Shown piece by piece: positions 8,641 through 17,354 of a stretch of DNA of 64,000 bases. The position numbers and the translations under genes were made by a program. Position 1 is the stretch's first letter; every line of letters starts with the position of its first letter. The DNA is from Cytobacillus sp. NCCP-133 (lineage in GTDB: Bacteria > Bacillota > Bacilli > Bacillales > Cytobacillaceae), in the NCBI RefSeq assembly GCF_026011715.1, contig NZ_BRVM01000012.1, positions 1 through 64,000 on the forward strand. The letters run 5' to 3'. The notes beneath the pieces were generated by a model. The model was not told the DNA's origin, ran no database searches, and saw nothing but the letters and a program-made list of their open reading frames with translations.

Positions 8641-8667
8641 GCGTACTAATATTGGAGGCAACGAACT

Positions 8668-9900
8668 TTGTTTATCGCTATTTTGTTTTTTATGCTAATG
8701 TCATTCTTTCTGTCAGGAAGTGAGACGGCATTAACAGCAGTCAACAAAATGAAATTGAAGTCAAAAGCTAAAAACAATGATAAAAAAGCACAAAAACTTT
8801 TAGAGCTTGTATCTAAACCGGATGAATTAATCACGGGAATATTAATTGGAAACAATGTTGCAAATATTATGCTTCCAACACTTGTAACAATCATTGCCAT
8901 AGATTATGGCATTAACGTGGGTGTTGCAACGGGAATTTTAACTGTTGCGCTTATTATATTCGCAGAAGTAATCCCAAAGTCTATTGCGGCTACATTCGCA
9001 GATCGCATTGCATATTTGGTCTATCCGATTATCAGGCTTCTATTAATCATTCTAAAGCCTTTAACCTGGCTGTTATCGAAACTGACAAGGGGCATTATCA
9101 AAATATTGTCAAAGAATCAGATAGAATCTGTATCGGTATCAAAAGAAGAGCTTATTACCATGGTAGACATTGCTAGAAGTGAAGGTACTTTCCACGAGGA
9201 AGAAACGCAGCGAATCAAAGGAGTGATCGATTTTTATAAGCTGGATGTCCGTGATGCGCTGAAGACTCCGCGAATGGAAATAGAAGGCATTCCATTTGAT
9301 GCAGCCATTGATGAGGCAAAAGATATCATTATGGACAATCGTTATACAAGGTATCCCGTTTACAAAGAAAACATGGATAATATCGTTGGTGTGTTTCATT
9401 CTAAGTTGTTGCTGGCCTGGTCAACCCAGCCCGATAAAACCTTAAAAGACTTTACAGATCTTGAACCTTTGTTTGTATATGAGTTTCACAGCATTGATAA
9501 GGTTTTTAAAATGATGATGAAGGAACGAAAGCACCTTGCGATCGTTCTTGATGAATACGGCGGTACAAAAGGAATTATCTCCCATGAGGATATCCTTGAA
9601 ACCATGCTTGGACAGGAGATCGAGGACGAGACGGATGAAGACAGTGAGGTACTCATTGAAGAATTGACAGATCACCATATCATTGTTCACGCAAAATTGG
9701 CAATCCGCCGAATTAATGAAGCATTTAAAACAAAAATACCCGAAAATGAAGACATACTGGCAGGCTTCCTGTTAAAAGAGATGGGGCATTTTCCTGAAGA
9801 GGGAGAAACATTTGAGTATCATCATTTGCATTTTGAGATTAAATCAATTGAAGATAATAGGCTTAAACTGATAGAAATTAAAAAGAAAACACCACTTTAA
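8668..9900 (+). CDS. CNNM/CorC (HlyC) family membrane protein with CBS pair
   Basis: 410-residue CNNM-type protein, a family tied to magnesium or cobalt export. Order of domains: DUF21 membrane domain (residues 1-130, four helices, SGSETALTAVNKMKLKSKA at its start), a CBS pair (about 190-320, with KTPRMEIEGIP at the junction) and a CorC_HlyC C-terminal domain (about 335-410). Start is TTG behind TTGGAGG. B. subtilis has several paralogues (YhdP, YhdT, YrkA, YugS, YqhB) and I cannot tell which is closest. Monocistronic, followed by a clear terminator. Confidence 0.9.
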   Translation: MFIAILFFMLMSFFLSGSETALTAVNKMKLKSKAKNNDKKAQKLLELVSKPDELITGILIGNNVANIMLPTLVTIIAIDYGINVGVATGILTVALIIFAEVIPKSIAATFADRIAYLVYPIIRLLLIILKPLTWLLSKLTRGIIKILSKNQIESVSVSKEELITMVDIARSEGTFHEEETQRIKGVIDFYKLDVRDALKTPRMEIEGIPFDAAIDEAKDIIMDNRYTRYPVYKENMDNIVGVFHSKLLLAWSTQPDKTLKDFTDLEPLFVYEFHSIDKVFKMMMKERKHLAIVLDEYGGTKGIISHEDILETMLGQEIEDETDEDSEVLIEELTDHHIIVHAKLAIRRINEAFKTKIPENEDILAGFLLKEMGHFPEEGETFEYHHLHFEIKSIEDNRLKLIEIKKKTPL

Positions 9901-9904
9901 AAAA

Positions 9905-9942
9905 GAAAGCATTATTTCCACTTTGGAGATAATGCTTTTTCA
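9905..9942 (+). terminator. Terminator after CNNM gene
   Basis: Arms 9906-9915 and 9929-9938 (AAAGCATTAT and complement) followed by TTTTT. Confidence 0.85.
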
Positions 9943-10062
9943 TAAAAAGGAATATTGAGGGGAATATATAACCAGGAAAATTTATAAAAAAATTAATTTT
10001 CTGAATAAATAAGTCTATTTTAGTATATAATGGAAACAGTAACTTTTATGAGGTGATGATCA

Positions 10063-10212
10063 ATGAGCCAAAAGCCTTATCATTATGACGGAAGCGTACA
10101 AATGAACTATGAAAAAAATGAAGAAACGAACACCAATATTCCTTTTGAAATGACTGATGAAATGAGAAAGAGCATTGGGCACAATCCATATGCTCCAAAG
10201 GATCAAGCTTAA
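10063..10212 (+). CDS. Small acidic protein, 49 residues
   Basis: ATG behind TATGAGGTGATGATCA, ending TAA just before a terminator, so it is a complete small transcription unit. The product begins MSQKPYHYDGSVQMNYEKNE and ends GHNPYAPKDQA; it is hydrophilic, Tyr/Asn/Glu-rich and without Cys or membrane segment. No family recognised; its compactness and polarity resemble small spore-associated or stress proteins, but that is speculative. Confidence 0.7.
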   Translation: MSQKPYHYDGSVQMNYEKNEETNTNIPFEMTDEMRKSIGHNPYAPKDQA

Positions 10213-10214
10213 GG

Positions 10215-10237
10215 GACCCTATATGGGTCTTTTTTTT
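10215..10237 (+). terminator. Terminator after the 49-residue gene
   Basis: Short stem GACCC/GGGTC (10215-10219, 10225-10229) followed by eight T. Confidence 0.75.
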
Positions 10238-10239
10238 GA

Positions 10240-10326
10240 TTTCAGAATTATATCCCTTTGAACTTAGAGAACTGTCTAGCGCAAGCAGCCTTCCCCCTCG
10301 AGATCAAGGAGCCCTGCGCTTTTCTA
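10240..10326 (+). repeat. Interspersed repeat copy
   Basis: Carries the family's landmarks in order: TCAGAATTATATCC, TTTGAACTTAGAGAACTGTC, TAGCGCAAG, CCCCCTCGAGATCA and CCCTGCGCTTTTCT. It lies directly after a terminator. The remaining bases to 10500 are AT-rich with no gene seen. Confidence 0.75.
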
Positions 10327-10522
10327 AAATTTTTACTATTTAGGATTATTTTTCTAAATGAAGGGTAAATAAAGAAGGGTATAAGCAAATCATTTGAACT
10401 TATGATTTATTTCGAATAAGATTATCTCGAATTCAGAATAAAATTTGTTCAACCTGCAGGTGAATACATAAGGTGTTTCTGATTCAAACTAAACTATCTT
10501 AAAAATGGAAAGGTGATTGATT

Positions 10523-11158
10523 ATGGCGCAAGTATTATATATTACAGCCCACCCGCATGATGATAAGATGTCATATAGCATGGCAGTCGGCAAGGCATTC
10601 ATAGATGCCTATAAAGAAGCAAATCCAAATGATGAAGTGGTTCATATCGATTTATACAAAGAAAACATACCGCAGATTGATGTAGATGTATTTAGCGGAT
10701 GGGGCAAGCTCCAATCCGGCAAAGGATTTGAAGAACTTTCCGAAGAAGAAAAAGCAAAGGTAGGCCGCCTATCTGAATTAAGCGAACAATTCGTGGCAGC
10801 TGATAAATATGTTTTCGTTACACCGCTTTGGAATTTCTCGTTCCCGCCGGTCATGAAAGCGTACCTTGACTCTGTTGCAGTAGCAGGGAAGACATTCAAA
10901 TATACTGCTGAAGGCCCAATCGGCTTGCTTACAAATAAAAAGGCGATTCACATTCAGGCCCGCGGCGGATTCTATTCTGAAGGACCTGCTGCTGAAATGG
11001 AAATGGGACACCGTTATCTTAATATCATGATGAACTTCTTCGGTGTACCTTCATTTGAAGGAGTATTTGTAGAAGGCCATAATGCGATGCCTGATAAAGC
11101 AGAAGAAATTAAGGCAGATGCCATTGCCCGTGCCAAGGACAAGGCTCAAACATTCTAA
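10523..11158 (+). CDS. azoR: FMN-dependent NADH-azoreductase
   Basis: Flavodoxin-fold enzyme of the AzoR/AcpD family that reduces azo bonds and quinones using NADH and FMN; in Bacillus it protects against quinones and related electrophiles. The 211 residues show [17 protein letters not shown] at the phosphate-binding start, [17 protein letters not shown] (FMN contact) in mid-protein and [11 protein letters not shown] near residue 150. I place the start at ATG 10523, seven bases after AAAGGTG, rather than at the TTG six bases earlier. B. subtilis paralogues are controlled by YodB/CatR-type repressors; no clear operator was found here. Confidence 0.92.
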   Translation: MAQVLYITAHPHDDKMSYSMAVGKAFIDAYKEANPNDEVVHIDLYKENIPQIDVDVFSGWGKLQSGKGFEELSEEEKAKVGRLSELSEQFVAADKYVFVTPLWNFSFPPVMKAYLDSVAVAGKTFKYTAEGPIGLLTNKKAIHIQARGGFYSEGPAAEMEMGHRYLNIMMNFFGVPSFEGVFVEGHNAMPDKAEEIKADAIARAKDKAQTF

Positions 11159-11166
11159 TAGTCATT

Positions 11167-11196
11167 AAAGCAGCGGATTCCGCTGCTTTTTATTTT
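11167..11196 (+). terminator. Terminator after azoR
   Basis: Arms AAAGCAGCGG and complement (11167-11189, three-base loop) followed by a T-rich tract. Confidence 0.85.
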
Positions 11197-11287
11197 TTCT
11201 CAAATCATAGGCATTCCCATTAAAGCCTCTTGTCCAAAATGAGTATAATAAAGGAGATTAAAATTGGATAAGAAAGGGGGAGGGCGA

Positions 11288-11887
11288 ATGAAAATTTCTG
11301 AACTCGACCCTAATCATTTGAGTGATAAAGAAATTGCAGCGCTGCTATACTCTAATCTTAACGATGACATGAAAATGGGAGATTGCATCTTTGTACCTGG
11401 AAGCAGCAAAGCGGCTGAGTACCGGCTTCCAGAAGCAGTCAGACTATACAGAGCTGGCAGGGCAAAAAAAATTCTGTTCTCAGGGGGAGTAGTATGGCCA
11501 GGCAGCTCCTTATCAGAAGCAGAAGTGCTAAAAAATAAAGCCATTCTTATGGGTATTCCCGAAAAAGATATTTTAACAGAAGAAGGATCACGCCACACAA
11601 AAGAAAATGTGCTTGCTTCGATGCTAGTTCTGGACCGGGCAATAGGTCTTCATAATATCAGCCGCATCATCATCGTAACCGCTCCTTTTCATATGCGCAG
11701 AATGTTATTAACGATGAAGACCTATATGCCAACGTGGATTAATTATTCTTTAGTAATTGCCAACGATGGGACGACAAGGGCAGATAACTGGCATTCCAAT
11801 CCCTGCGGGCGGAAAAGAGCAGAAGACGAGGCGAAAAAAATTATTCATTATGTCAGATCTGGTGTTCTGAATGATTTACTGATTTAA
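11288..11887 (+). CDS. YdcF/DUF218 family protein
   Basis: 199-residue soluble protein of the YdcF (DUF218) family, a Rossmann-like fold that in E. coli binds S-adenosylmethionine and in related proteins acts on envelope precursors; the reaction here is unknown. Family motifs: IFVPGSSKAAEYRLPEAVRL, LFSGG, LSEAEVLKNKAILMGIPEKD, GSRHTKENV and IVTAPFHMRRM. Start ATG at 11288 is chosen because GGGGGAGGG sits just upstream; the frame is open further 5' without a ribosome site. No membrane anchor, unlike SanA/YdcF forms. It ends against a terminator shared with convergent cwlJ. Confidence 0.82.
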   Translation: MKISELDPNHLSDKEIAALLYSNLNDDMKMGDCIFVPGSSKAAEYRLPEAVRLYRAGRAKKILFSGGVVWPGSSLSEAEVLKNKAILMGIPEKDILTEEGSRHTKENVLASMLVLDRAIGLHNISRIIIVTAPFHMRRMLLTMKTYMPTWINYSLVIANDGTTRADNWHSNPCGRKRAEDEAKKIIHYVRSGVLNDLLI

Positions 11888-11896
11888 TAACGTCTG

Positions 11897-11934
11897 AAAA
11901 AATCCTGCCATGTTGATGATGGCAGGATTTTTAT
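11897..11934 (+). terminator. Bidirectional terminator between YdcF gene and cwlJ
   Basis: Arms AATCCTGCCAT and complement (stem ends at 11911 and 11919) flanked by A6 and T5. Confidence 0.9.
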
Positions 11935-12362
11935 TAAAAGGTATTATAAATGTTTTCACATTCCTGACCAGTAGGCTCATAAAAACAGTGAAGCTTAAAT
12001 CTGCCAACGAGCGGCTGGTTATACCAGGTTGGCGGGCAATTACCAGGGGGCCTGAAATACCATAAAGCAAATTTGGAAGGCCATATCCTCTCACCTTTTA
12101 CTGCTCTCCTTGCAAGCCTTTTCTCGACTTCTCTGGCCCTCTGATAAAAATATCCTTTTTGAACCGCTTCAAAAGCGTGTGGCTGATAAATCATTTCGGG
12201 AATCGTGCGCAGTCCTTCAAAATCTGAACAATTAGCGCGAATCCGGTTTATTCCCACATTTCCGACCATCAGCATCCCCTGTTGTCCTTCACCTTCAGCT
12301 TCTGCTCTAAGAAGGCGTGCCAATAAATCAATATCTGCTTCTCTCGCATTTACAACTGCCAT
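11934..12362 (-). CDS. cwlJ: Spore-cortex-lytic protein CwlJ
   Basis: Germination hydrolase of the SleB/CwlJ family that degrades spore cortex once calcium dipicolinate is released. From MAVVNAREADIDLLARLLRA to the C-terminal CENIYNTF the 142 residues follow B. subtilis CwlJ along their whole length, including RAEAEGEG (catalytic Glu), GNVGINRIRANC, QPHAFEAV and WYNQPLVGRFK. The frame is open 31 codons upstream but CwlJ has no such extension, so ATG 12362 behind GGCGGTGAG is the start. There is no signal peptide, as usual for CwlJ. A gerQ neighbour, common in some bacilli, is not present here. Confidence 0.95.
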   Translation of the reverse strand: MAVVNAREADIDLLARLLRAEAEGEGQQGMLMVGNVGINRIRANCSDFEGLRTIPEMIYQPHAFEAVQKGYFYQRAREVEKRLARRAVKGERIWPSKFALWYFRPPGNCPPTWYNQPLVGRFKLHCFYEPTGQECENIYNTF

Positions 12363-12454
12363 TAACTCACCGCCATCTCGAAAAATTGTTCTGGGCTGTA
12401 ATAGGTTATGCATGTAATAAAGGAAATGTTCTAAGTATGCATTTTGCCAAAACA

Positions 12455-12484
12455 AAAAAAAAGCTCCAAAAAGGGAGCTTTTTA
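12455..12484 (-). terminator. Terminator of the CAP-domain gene
   Basis: AAAAAGCTCC/GGGAGCTTTTT hairpin directly after the stop at 12485, T-run on the reverse strand; separates it from cwlJ. Confidence 0.85.
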
Positions 12485-13615
12485 TTAATCAGCATAAAAG
12501 TTTTCAGTGTAGTATGGCTGTGACTGTTTATTGAAGGCAACTCCTACACCAAGGTATTCATATTCGGAACGCAGAATATTTTCTCTGTGTCCCATTGAGT
12601 TCATTAATCCTTCATGTGCAAAAATACTGCTGAATTGACCGGAAGCGAGATTTTCACCTGCTGCCATAAAGGAAACTTCATCAGCTTTCATGCGGTCAAA
12701 AGGTGAAAGACCTTCCAAATTGGTATGGTCAAAGTAATTATTTTCTGCCATATCGAGGCTATGTTTGCGGGCAGTTTCTCTCACGTGATCATCCCAGGTT
12801 AAAATTGGTACTCCATGATTTACTCGATCTGCATTCGTTAAATCAAACAGCTGATATTCCAAGCCCTCCTTAAGTGCATTGCTTGCCTCTGCATAGAAGG
12901 ATGATTTCTGCTTCTCAAGGGATTTGCTGATGATTTGAATGGAGGTTACTGTGTTATCCCTGTGCTTATCATAAAAAACGGTGACATAATTATCATCCAG
13001 GTCAAATAAATCATAGTCCCTTTTTTCTTCCAGCTGGTAAAGGACAAATCCTTTTCTCATTTGATCCAGAGGCTTGCCTAGCTGTTCGGCAACAGCTTCT
13101 TTTGGTGTTCCGTACCCAATTTTCTTCGTTGAGGAAACGAGATCCTGATTTGTATACATCCCGGATACTTTATTGTCCTCGTCATAAGAAATCATGACGA
13201 AGTTTTGGTATTCAGAATGATAAGCATGCCATTCAGTGCCATATTCATTCAGTGATGATCTCTTTGGCTGGCCTAGCTGGCTTTCGACTTCTTCTTTGGC
13301 ATCTCCTATTTCAAAATTGTGTATGGAAAAAATCTGCTCTTCCGGGGATTTCAAAACGGGCTTTTCTGTTTCTGCATGCGGTGTTTGATTTTTTTCTTCA
13401 GAGAGCATCTCAAATTTCTGTGTCAGTTCATTCGACCAGACCGTTACTTGATTAAAAAATTCATTCAAAGCTTCAGACACTTCAGAGTTGTTTTTCAACG
13501 ATTTTATACGATCTATAACAGTGGGCGCATTCGAATTTTCAGCCATTTTTTCTTCTGGCTGTGAAAAAGCGAAACCCAGGAATAATAGAATAAAGATAAA
13601 TAAAAACTTCCTCAA
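12485..13615 (-). CDS. CAP-domain protein with CAP-associated N domain (YlbC-like)
   Basis: Exported protein with a hydrophobic N terminus (MRKFLFIFILLFLGFAFS). Residues about 90-230 form the CAP-associated domain (two GxxKEEVxxxLGxP repeats: GDAKEEVESQLGQP and GTPKEAVAEQLGKP); residues about 245-375 are a CAP/SCP domain (NADRVNHGVPILTWDDHV, ARKHSLDMAENNYFDHTN, MAAGENLASGQ, MGHRENILRSEYEYLGVGV). B. subtilis YlbC has this architecture; the function is not established. I choose TTG 13615 behind GGAGAGG; an in-frame ATG at 13648 has no ribosome site. A second CAP protein sits at 52.5 kb. Confidence 0.85.
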   Translation of the reverse strand: MRKFLFIFILLFLGFAFSQPEEKMAENSNAPTVIDRIKSLKNNSEVSEALNEFFNQVTVWSNELTQKFEMLSEEKNQTPHAETEKPVLKSPEEQIFSIHNFEIGDAKEEVESQLGQPKRSSLNEYGTEWHAYHSEYQNFVMISYDEDNKVSGMYTNQDLVSSTKKIGYGTPKEAVAEQLGKPLDQMRKGFVLYQLEEKRDYDLFDLDDNYVTVFYDKHRDNTVTSIQIISKSLEKQKSSFYAEASNALKEGLEYQLFDLTNADRVNHGVPILTWDDHVRETARKHSLDMAENNYFDHTNLEGLSPFDRMKADEVSFMAAGENLASGQFSSIFAHEGLMNSMGHRENILRSEYEYLGVGVAFNKQSQPYYTENFYAD

Positions 13616-13860
13616 GCTGACCCATCCTCTCCATGCATACGTTGCCATTCAATTATCAAAAGGTATGCCCATTCATTATAGATTTTATAAACCCTCTTTG
13701 GCAAAGGATGAGGGCTTTCCTATTTTTACTACCCTATTTAATAGGCAGAATAACCGTATTTTTTGATTCCGACTTCGACAAAACCGTTTTTTACAGAAAA
13801 GTTTGGGTAATATAATATAAAAATGATGAGATGCTGAGCAGAACAAAAGGGGGAAGACAG

Positions 13861-14685
13861 TTGAAATTAACACAAGAACAAAGAATTGAACTGCATGGTT
13901 TTAATAACCTGACCAAATCGCTTAGTTTCAATATGTATGATATCTGCTATACGAAAACAAGGGAAGAACGTGAAGCATACATCGATTATATTGATGAAGA
14001 ATATAGCGCTGATAGATTGACAAAAATATTAAAAAATGTATCGGATATTATTGGCGCACATGTCCTAAATGTGGCACAGCAGGATTATGTTCCACAAGGG
14101 GCCAGTGTGACAGTCCTAGTTTCAGAAGGGCCAGTTGTGGAGGTGCCGGATGAATCCTATATCGAATCTCCGGGTCCGCTGCCGGACAATGTTGTTATGC
14201 AGCTGGATAAAAGCCATATCACCGTTCATACTTATCCTGAATATCATCCAAATGAAGGCATAAGCACGTTCAGAGCGGATATCGATGTTTCAACATGCGG
14301 AGAAATTTCACCGCTTAAAGCTCTTAATTATCTGATCCAATCTTTTGATACTGATATCATGACCATTGATTACAGAGTCAGGGGATTTACAAGAGACAAA
14401 GACGGACAAAAGCTTTACATTGACCATGATATCAATTCTATTCAAAATTACATTCCTGATGAAGCCAAGGAGGATTTTGACATGATCGATGTCAATATTT
14501 ATCAGGCTCATACCTTTCTTACAAAGTGCAAGATTCGTGATTTTGATCTGGATAATTATTTATTCGGCTACACCAAGGACAAGCTTGATCCCAAAGAAGC
14601 TGAAGAAATTACCGAAAGGCTAACGACTGAAATGGATGAAATTTTTTACGGAAAAAACATTATGCCCGGTTCTATACAAGAGTAA
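13861..14685 (+). CDS. speD: S-adenosylmethionine decarboxylase proenzyme, long (E. coli) type
   Basis: Makes decarboxylated SAM, the aminopropyl donor for spermidine. It is the 264-275 residue E. coli-type enzyme: [13 protein letters not shown] contains Lys117-Ser118, the autocleavage site that turns Ser118 into the pyruvoyl cofactor. B. subtilis instead uses a short (about 126-residue) archaeal-type SpeD. The start is TTG 13861, seven bases after AAAGGGGG; upstream codons from ATG 13831 contain the ribosome site itself. No speE neighbour. A short stub of a DUF3231 gene follows. Confidence 0.93.
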   Translation: MKLTQEQRIELHGFNNLTKSLSFNMYDICYTKTREEREAYIDYIDEEYSADRLTKILKNVSDIIGAHVLNVAQQDYVPQGASVTVLVSEGPVVEVPDESYIESPGPLPDNVVMQLDKSHITVHTYPEYHPNEGISTFRADIDVSTCGEISPLKALNYLIQSFDTDIMTIDYRVRGFTRDKDGQKLYIDHDINSIQNYIPDEAKEDFDMIDVNIYQAHTFLTKCKIRDFDLDNYLFGYTKDKLDPKEAEEITERLTTEMDEIFYGKNIMPGSIQE

Positions 14686-14717
14686 ATATAAAGCAGAAGC
14701 TCCCTGCCATGGGGTCT

Positions 14718-14749
14718 TTTGTATAATATCAGAATTTATCTCAAGCCCC
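14718..14749 (+). repeat. Interspersed repeat fragment (left end only)
   Basis: TATAATATCAGAATTTAT, the left end of the repeat family, then a break into the DUF3231 remnant. Confidence 0.55.
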
Positions 14750-15027
14750 TAACGCCTGACTATGCCGTTAGTTCCAGTACGATTTCTCCCTTTTCAGAGC
14801 GCTTAATGATGCAGCTTATGTCGCTTTTAAGTGCACTTGAAACTGGCAACTGCGCTGCAGCAGCATTAGCGAGCCAGAGGAGTAATCTTTTCATGAACTA
14901 TGAAAGATTGTCACTCGAAATTGCCCAATTTACCAAAGATGGGGCAGACGTCATGATCAAATATAAGTGGCTTGAACAGCCGCTTGCCTTCCCAAACAGA
15001 AAAGACCTTGCCAAGAAGGAAAACTAA
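14719..15027 (+). pseudogene. C-terminal remnant of a DUF3231 (CotF-like) protein
   Basis: Only the last part resembles a gene: NYERLSLEIAQFTKDGADVM then IKYKWLEQP and NRKDLAKK is the C terminus of DUF3231 proteins, about 330-residue, ferritin-like, two-repeat spore or general proteins of bacilli. The open frame begins inside a repeat fragment (14718-14749) with no ribosome site, so the N-terminal two thirds have been lost and replaced by repeat DNA. A second, similar stub is at 57506. It ends at a strong terminator, which may have outlived the gene. Confidence 0.7.
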
Positions 15028-15056
15028 AACCAGGAGAACAAACTCCTGGTTTTGTG
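15026..15056 (+). terminator. Terminator after the DUF3231 remnant
   Basis: Perfect 11-bp stem (AAAACCAGGAG and complement, 15026-15036 and 15043-15053). A second GC-rich hairpin without T-run lies at 15068-15093. Confidence 0.85.
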
Positions 15057-15282
15057 TTTAAAAGAGGGAAGGGGCAGCAGTAGAACTGCTGCCCGGACGG
15101 AATACAATTTGAGCTGTACCGTTTTCTCCCATTATTGATTTTTATAATGACTTTATTCGCTTCCAAAAGGCTTCATGTATCATCTTACCTTAAGTATTAA
15201 AATCCAAATTACCATTTCAAGACATCATGCAAAGAGTTCTACACCAAGCCTTACTCCACACCTACAGCCGAATCAACCTGGA

Positions 15283-16218
15283 TTACTTCCAAACCTCCCA
15301 CCACTTTTTGGTCTTTTCCTGTGCCGCCGCGGCATTTCGGAAAGAGACAATCATGTCCTGGAAGACATCTTCTCTTTGCTTGACTTCATGCCAATATTGT
15401 TCTCGTTCTTTATTAATCGTTTCGATATAGATTTCTCTGTCTGTGTTGAGGGTTTCAATTAGCGAGCTGATTTCAGTGCTTGTGACTTCAGCAGAAGAGG
15501 AGATGTATTGAATCATGGTTTTGAATTCTTCGGAAGAGGCTTCCGAGGATTCTGCCAGTTTGTTTTTTAGCTGATGAATTTGGTCGGAGGTGCGTTTCGA
15601 ACTCTTCGCAACCCTCTTGGAAAGCGTTCCGACTGTTTCGGAAGTATCTTTTGATGTCTCCTGAATCTTCGATGAGAGGTCTTCAATTTCAGCTTTTGTC
15701 TTTTCGCTGGATTTATAAATAGAGTCTGAAAGGCTTTTAACAGTGTGCAGGGATCCTTTTGAAATCTCTTTTTTCACTTCTTCTAATACTTCCTTTCGAA
15801 TTCCATTGCGGATTTCATTTCGAACCTCAGTGATCAAACGATCCTTAAAGGCCTCCATCCAAACGATGAATTGCTCTGCATCCATGACTGATTGCAGTTC
15901 AGTATGTATCCCGTGATCCTGCTGGACTGGCTTAAGTGAGGTTTCGAATGGTTCGGAACCACCTTCCGAAAAGAGGTCCATATGTTTTTGCATTAATTCC
16001 CGAATCATTTCTTTGCTCAAATTTTTATCGCGCATTTGCTTTACTTTTTCAAGCAAGCTTATTTCAAGGTCTGTATAAAACCTGGCACCTTGTTTTGACC
16101 TTGGTATTAACAAAAGCCCGTTTAAATCCTTTTCCCATTGGCGTAATGTGCCAGGGGGAACATTCAAAATTTTAGAAACCTCTTTAATTGTGTATGCCTT
16201 CATGTATTGTGTATCCAT
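15283..16218 (-). CDS. MerR-type HTH protein with long coiled coil (DUF3967)
   Basis: N-terminal MerR-like helix-turn-helix (YTIKEVSKILNVPPGTLRQW, then IPRSKQGARFYTDLEI) joined to a very long Ser/Lys/Glu-rich coiled coil (residues about 100-290) and a C-terminal DUF3967 tail (REDVFQDMIVSF, ending KKWWEVWK). The layout recalls the RacA chromosome-anchoring protein and plasmid-borne DUF3967 proteins; a DNA-binding and tethering role is plausible but unproved. I choose ATG 16218 behind AAAGGG; the frame remains open to a TTG at 16371 without a ribosome site, and that extension may be translated. Confidence 0.75.
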   Translation of the reverse strand: MDTQYMKAYTIKEVSKILNVPPGTLRQWEKDLNGLLLIPRSKQGARFYTDLEISLLEKVKQMRDKNLSKEMIRELMQKHMDLFSEGGSEPFETSLKPVQQDHGIHTELQSVMDAEQFIVWMEAFKDRLITEVRNEIRNGIRKEVLEEVKKEISKGSLHTVKSLSDSIYKSSEKTKAEIEDLSSKIQETSKDTSETVGTLSKRVAKSSKRTSDQIHQLKNKLAESSEASSEEFKTMIQYISSSAEVTSTEISSLIETLNTDREIYIETINKEREQYWHEVKQREDVFQDMIVSFRNAAAAQEKTKKWWEVWK

Positions 16219-16519
16219 TTCAATCAGCCCTTTCATCTTATCGTTGTATTCTGAATGTTTCGGAAGCCAGTTGCGAATATTGCTTTTAACGTATTCAGCA
16301 AAGGTTCCCCCTTTTTCCTGCCTCATGACAAAAGCTATCAAAAGAAGATGTTTTTCATCAGAATGAAACAAAACAGACGTTTTCTGACAAAAATAGTAAA
16401 GTTATTAGCAAAGAGCCGGCTTATTTGTCATATCTTCCCCGATATGGCACAATGTATCTTGGAGTTTAGTAAACTAGTAAAGCATTCATATATATAGCTT
16501 GAAAAAGGGAGTAGGTAAA

Positions 16520-17269
16520 TTGAGTAATAGGATTCTTGCTGTATCGATCGCAGCCGCGATTGGTTTATCGCTGACTTTGGGAAGCATTCAGCTGGGAAAT
16601 GGCGAAAAATCAGAGGAAAAGGAGATACAATATACAGCAGTGCCACATGCTGAAGCAAAACATCTGCCGCTCAAAAAAGAAGAAATCAAGAAGTCCATTC
16701 TTCTCGATGTCCCTATGTTCAATCAAATGGATCATCCGCGTTTATATAATGGATGTGAGGTAACAAGCCTTGCCATGATTCTGAAATATGAAGGCGTCGA
16801 CGTGACAAAAAATGATTTGGCCAATAAAATTAACAGGGTGCCTCTCCGTTACAGCAGCGGAGAGTACGGAAACCCGAATGCTGGCTTTGTAGGAAACATG
16901 GAAGATGGACCGGGTTTAGGTGTTTACCAGGCTCCTATATTTGAACTGGCAAAAAAATATTTCCCTGACCGCTCAGAAAATTTGACTGGAAAACCATTTA
17001 ATGTGCTTCTTCAAAAAGTAGCAGATGGATCTCCTGTCTGGATCATAACTACCGCCAGCCTGTCGCCCGCAGCATCATTTGAAACCTGGAACACACCGGA
17101 TGGACCGGTTGATGTGACGTTCCAGATGCACAGTGTTGCCCTTACTGGCTATGATGAGAACTTCGTCTATATAAATGATCCATATGGGACAAAAAACAAA
17201 AAAATCGCAAAAGAACCATTTAAACAAGCATGGGAGCTAATGGGCTCTCAGGCTGTTGTCATTAACTAA
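16520..17269 (+). CDS. Exported C39-like peptidase-fold protein
   Basis: 249-residue protein with an N-terminal signal/anchor (ILAVSIAAAIGLSLTLGSIQ) and a C39_2 papain-like domain from about residue 65: LDVPMFNQMDHPRLYNGCEV (catalytic Cys in NGCEVTSLAMIL), later MHSVALTGYD (His) and YINDPYGT (Asp/Asn). Such proteins (YvpB type) are common in bacilli; substrates are unknown. Start TTG 16520 lies eight bases after GGGAG. It is divergent from the MerR/DUF3967 gene and ends at a terminator. Confidence 0.8.
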   Translation: MSNRILAVSIAAAIGLSLTLGSIQLGNGEKSEEKEIQYTAVPHAEAKHLPLKKEEIKKSILLDVPMFNQMDHPRLYNGCEVTSLAMILKYEGVDVTKNDLANKINRVPLRYSSGEYGNPNAGFVGNMEDGPGLGVYQAPIFELAKKYFPDRSENLTGKPFNVLLQKVADGSPVWIITTASLSPAASFETWNTPDGPVDVTFQMHSVALTGYDENFVYINDPYGTKNKKIAKEPFKQAWELMGSQAVVIN

Positions 17270-17270
17270 A

Positions 17271-17306
17271 GAAGGGACTGCCCGATAATGGGGCAGTCCC
17301 TTTCTT
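17271..17306 (+). terminator. Terminator after C39-like gene
   Basis: GAAGGGACTGCCC and complement (17271-17283, 17291-17304), strong GC-rich stem, T-tract. Confidence 0.85.
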
Positions 17307-17314
17307 CGAAAAAC

Positions 17315-17354
17315 AAATGTGCTTCCCGAGCAGTCAAGGCGCCCTGCGCTTGAC
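17315..17354 (+). repeat. Interspersed repeat fragment (right end)
   Basis: GTCAAGGCGCCCTGCGCTT, the right-end signature of the repeat family, between two convergent genes. Confidence 0.55.
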
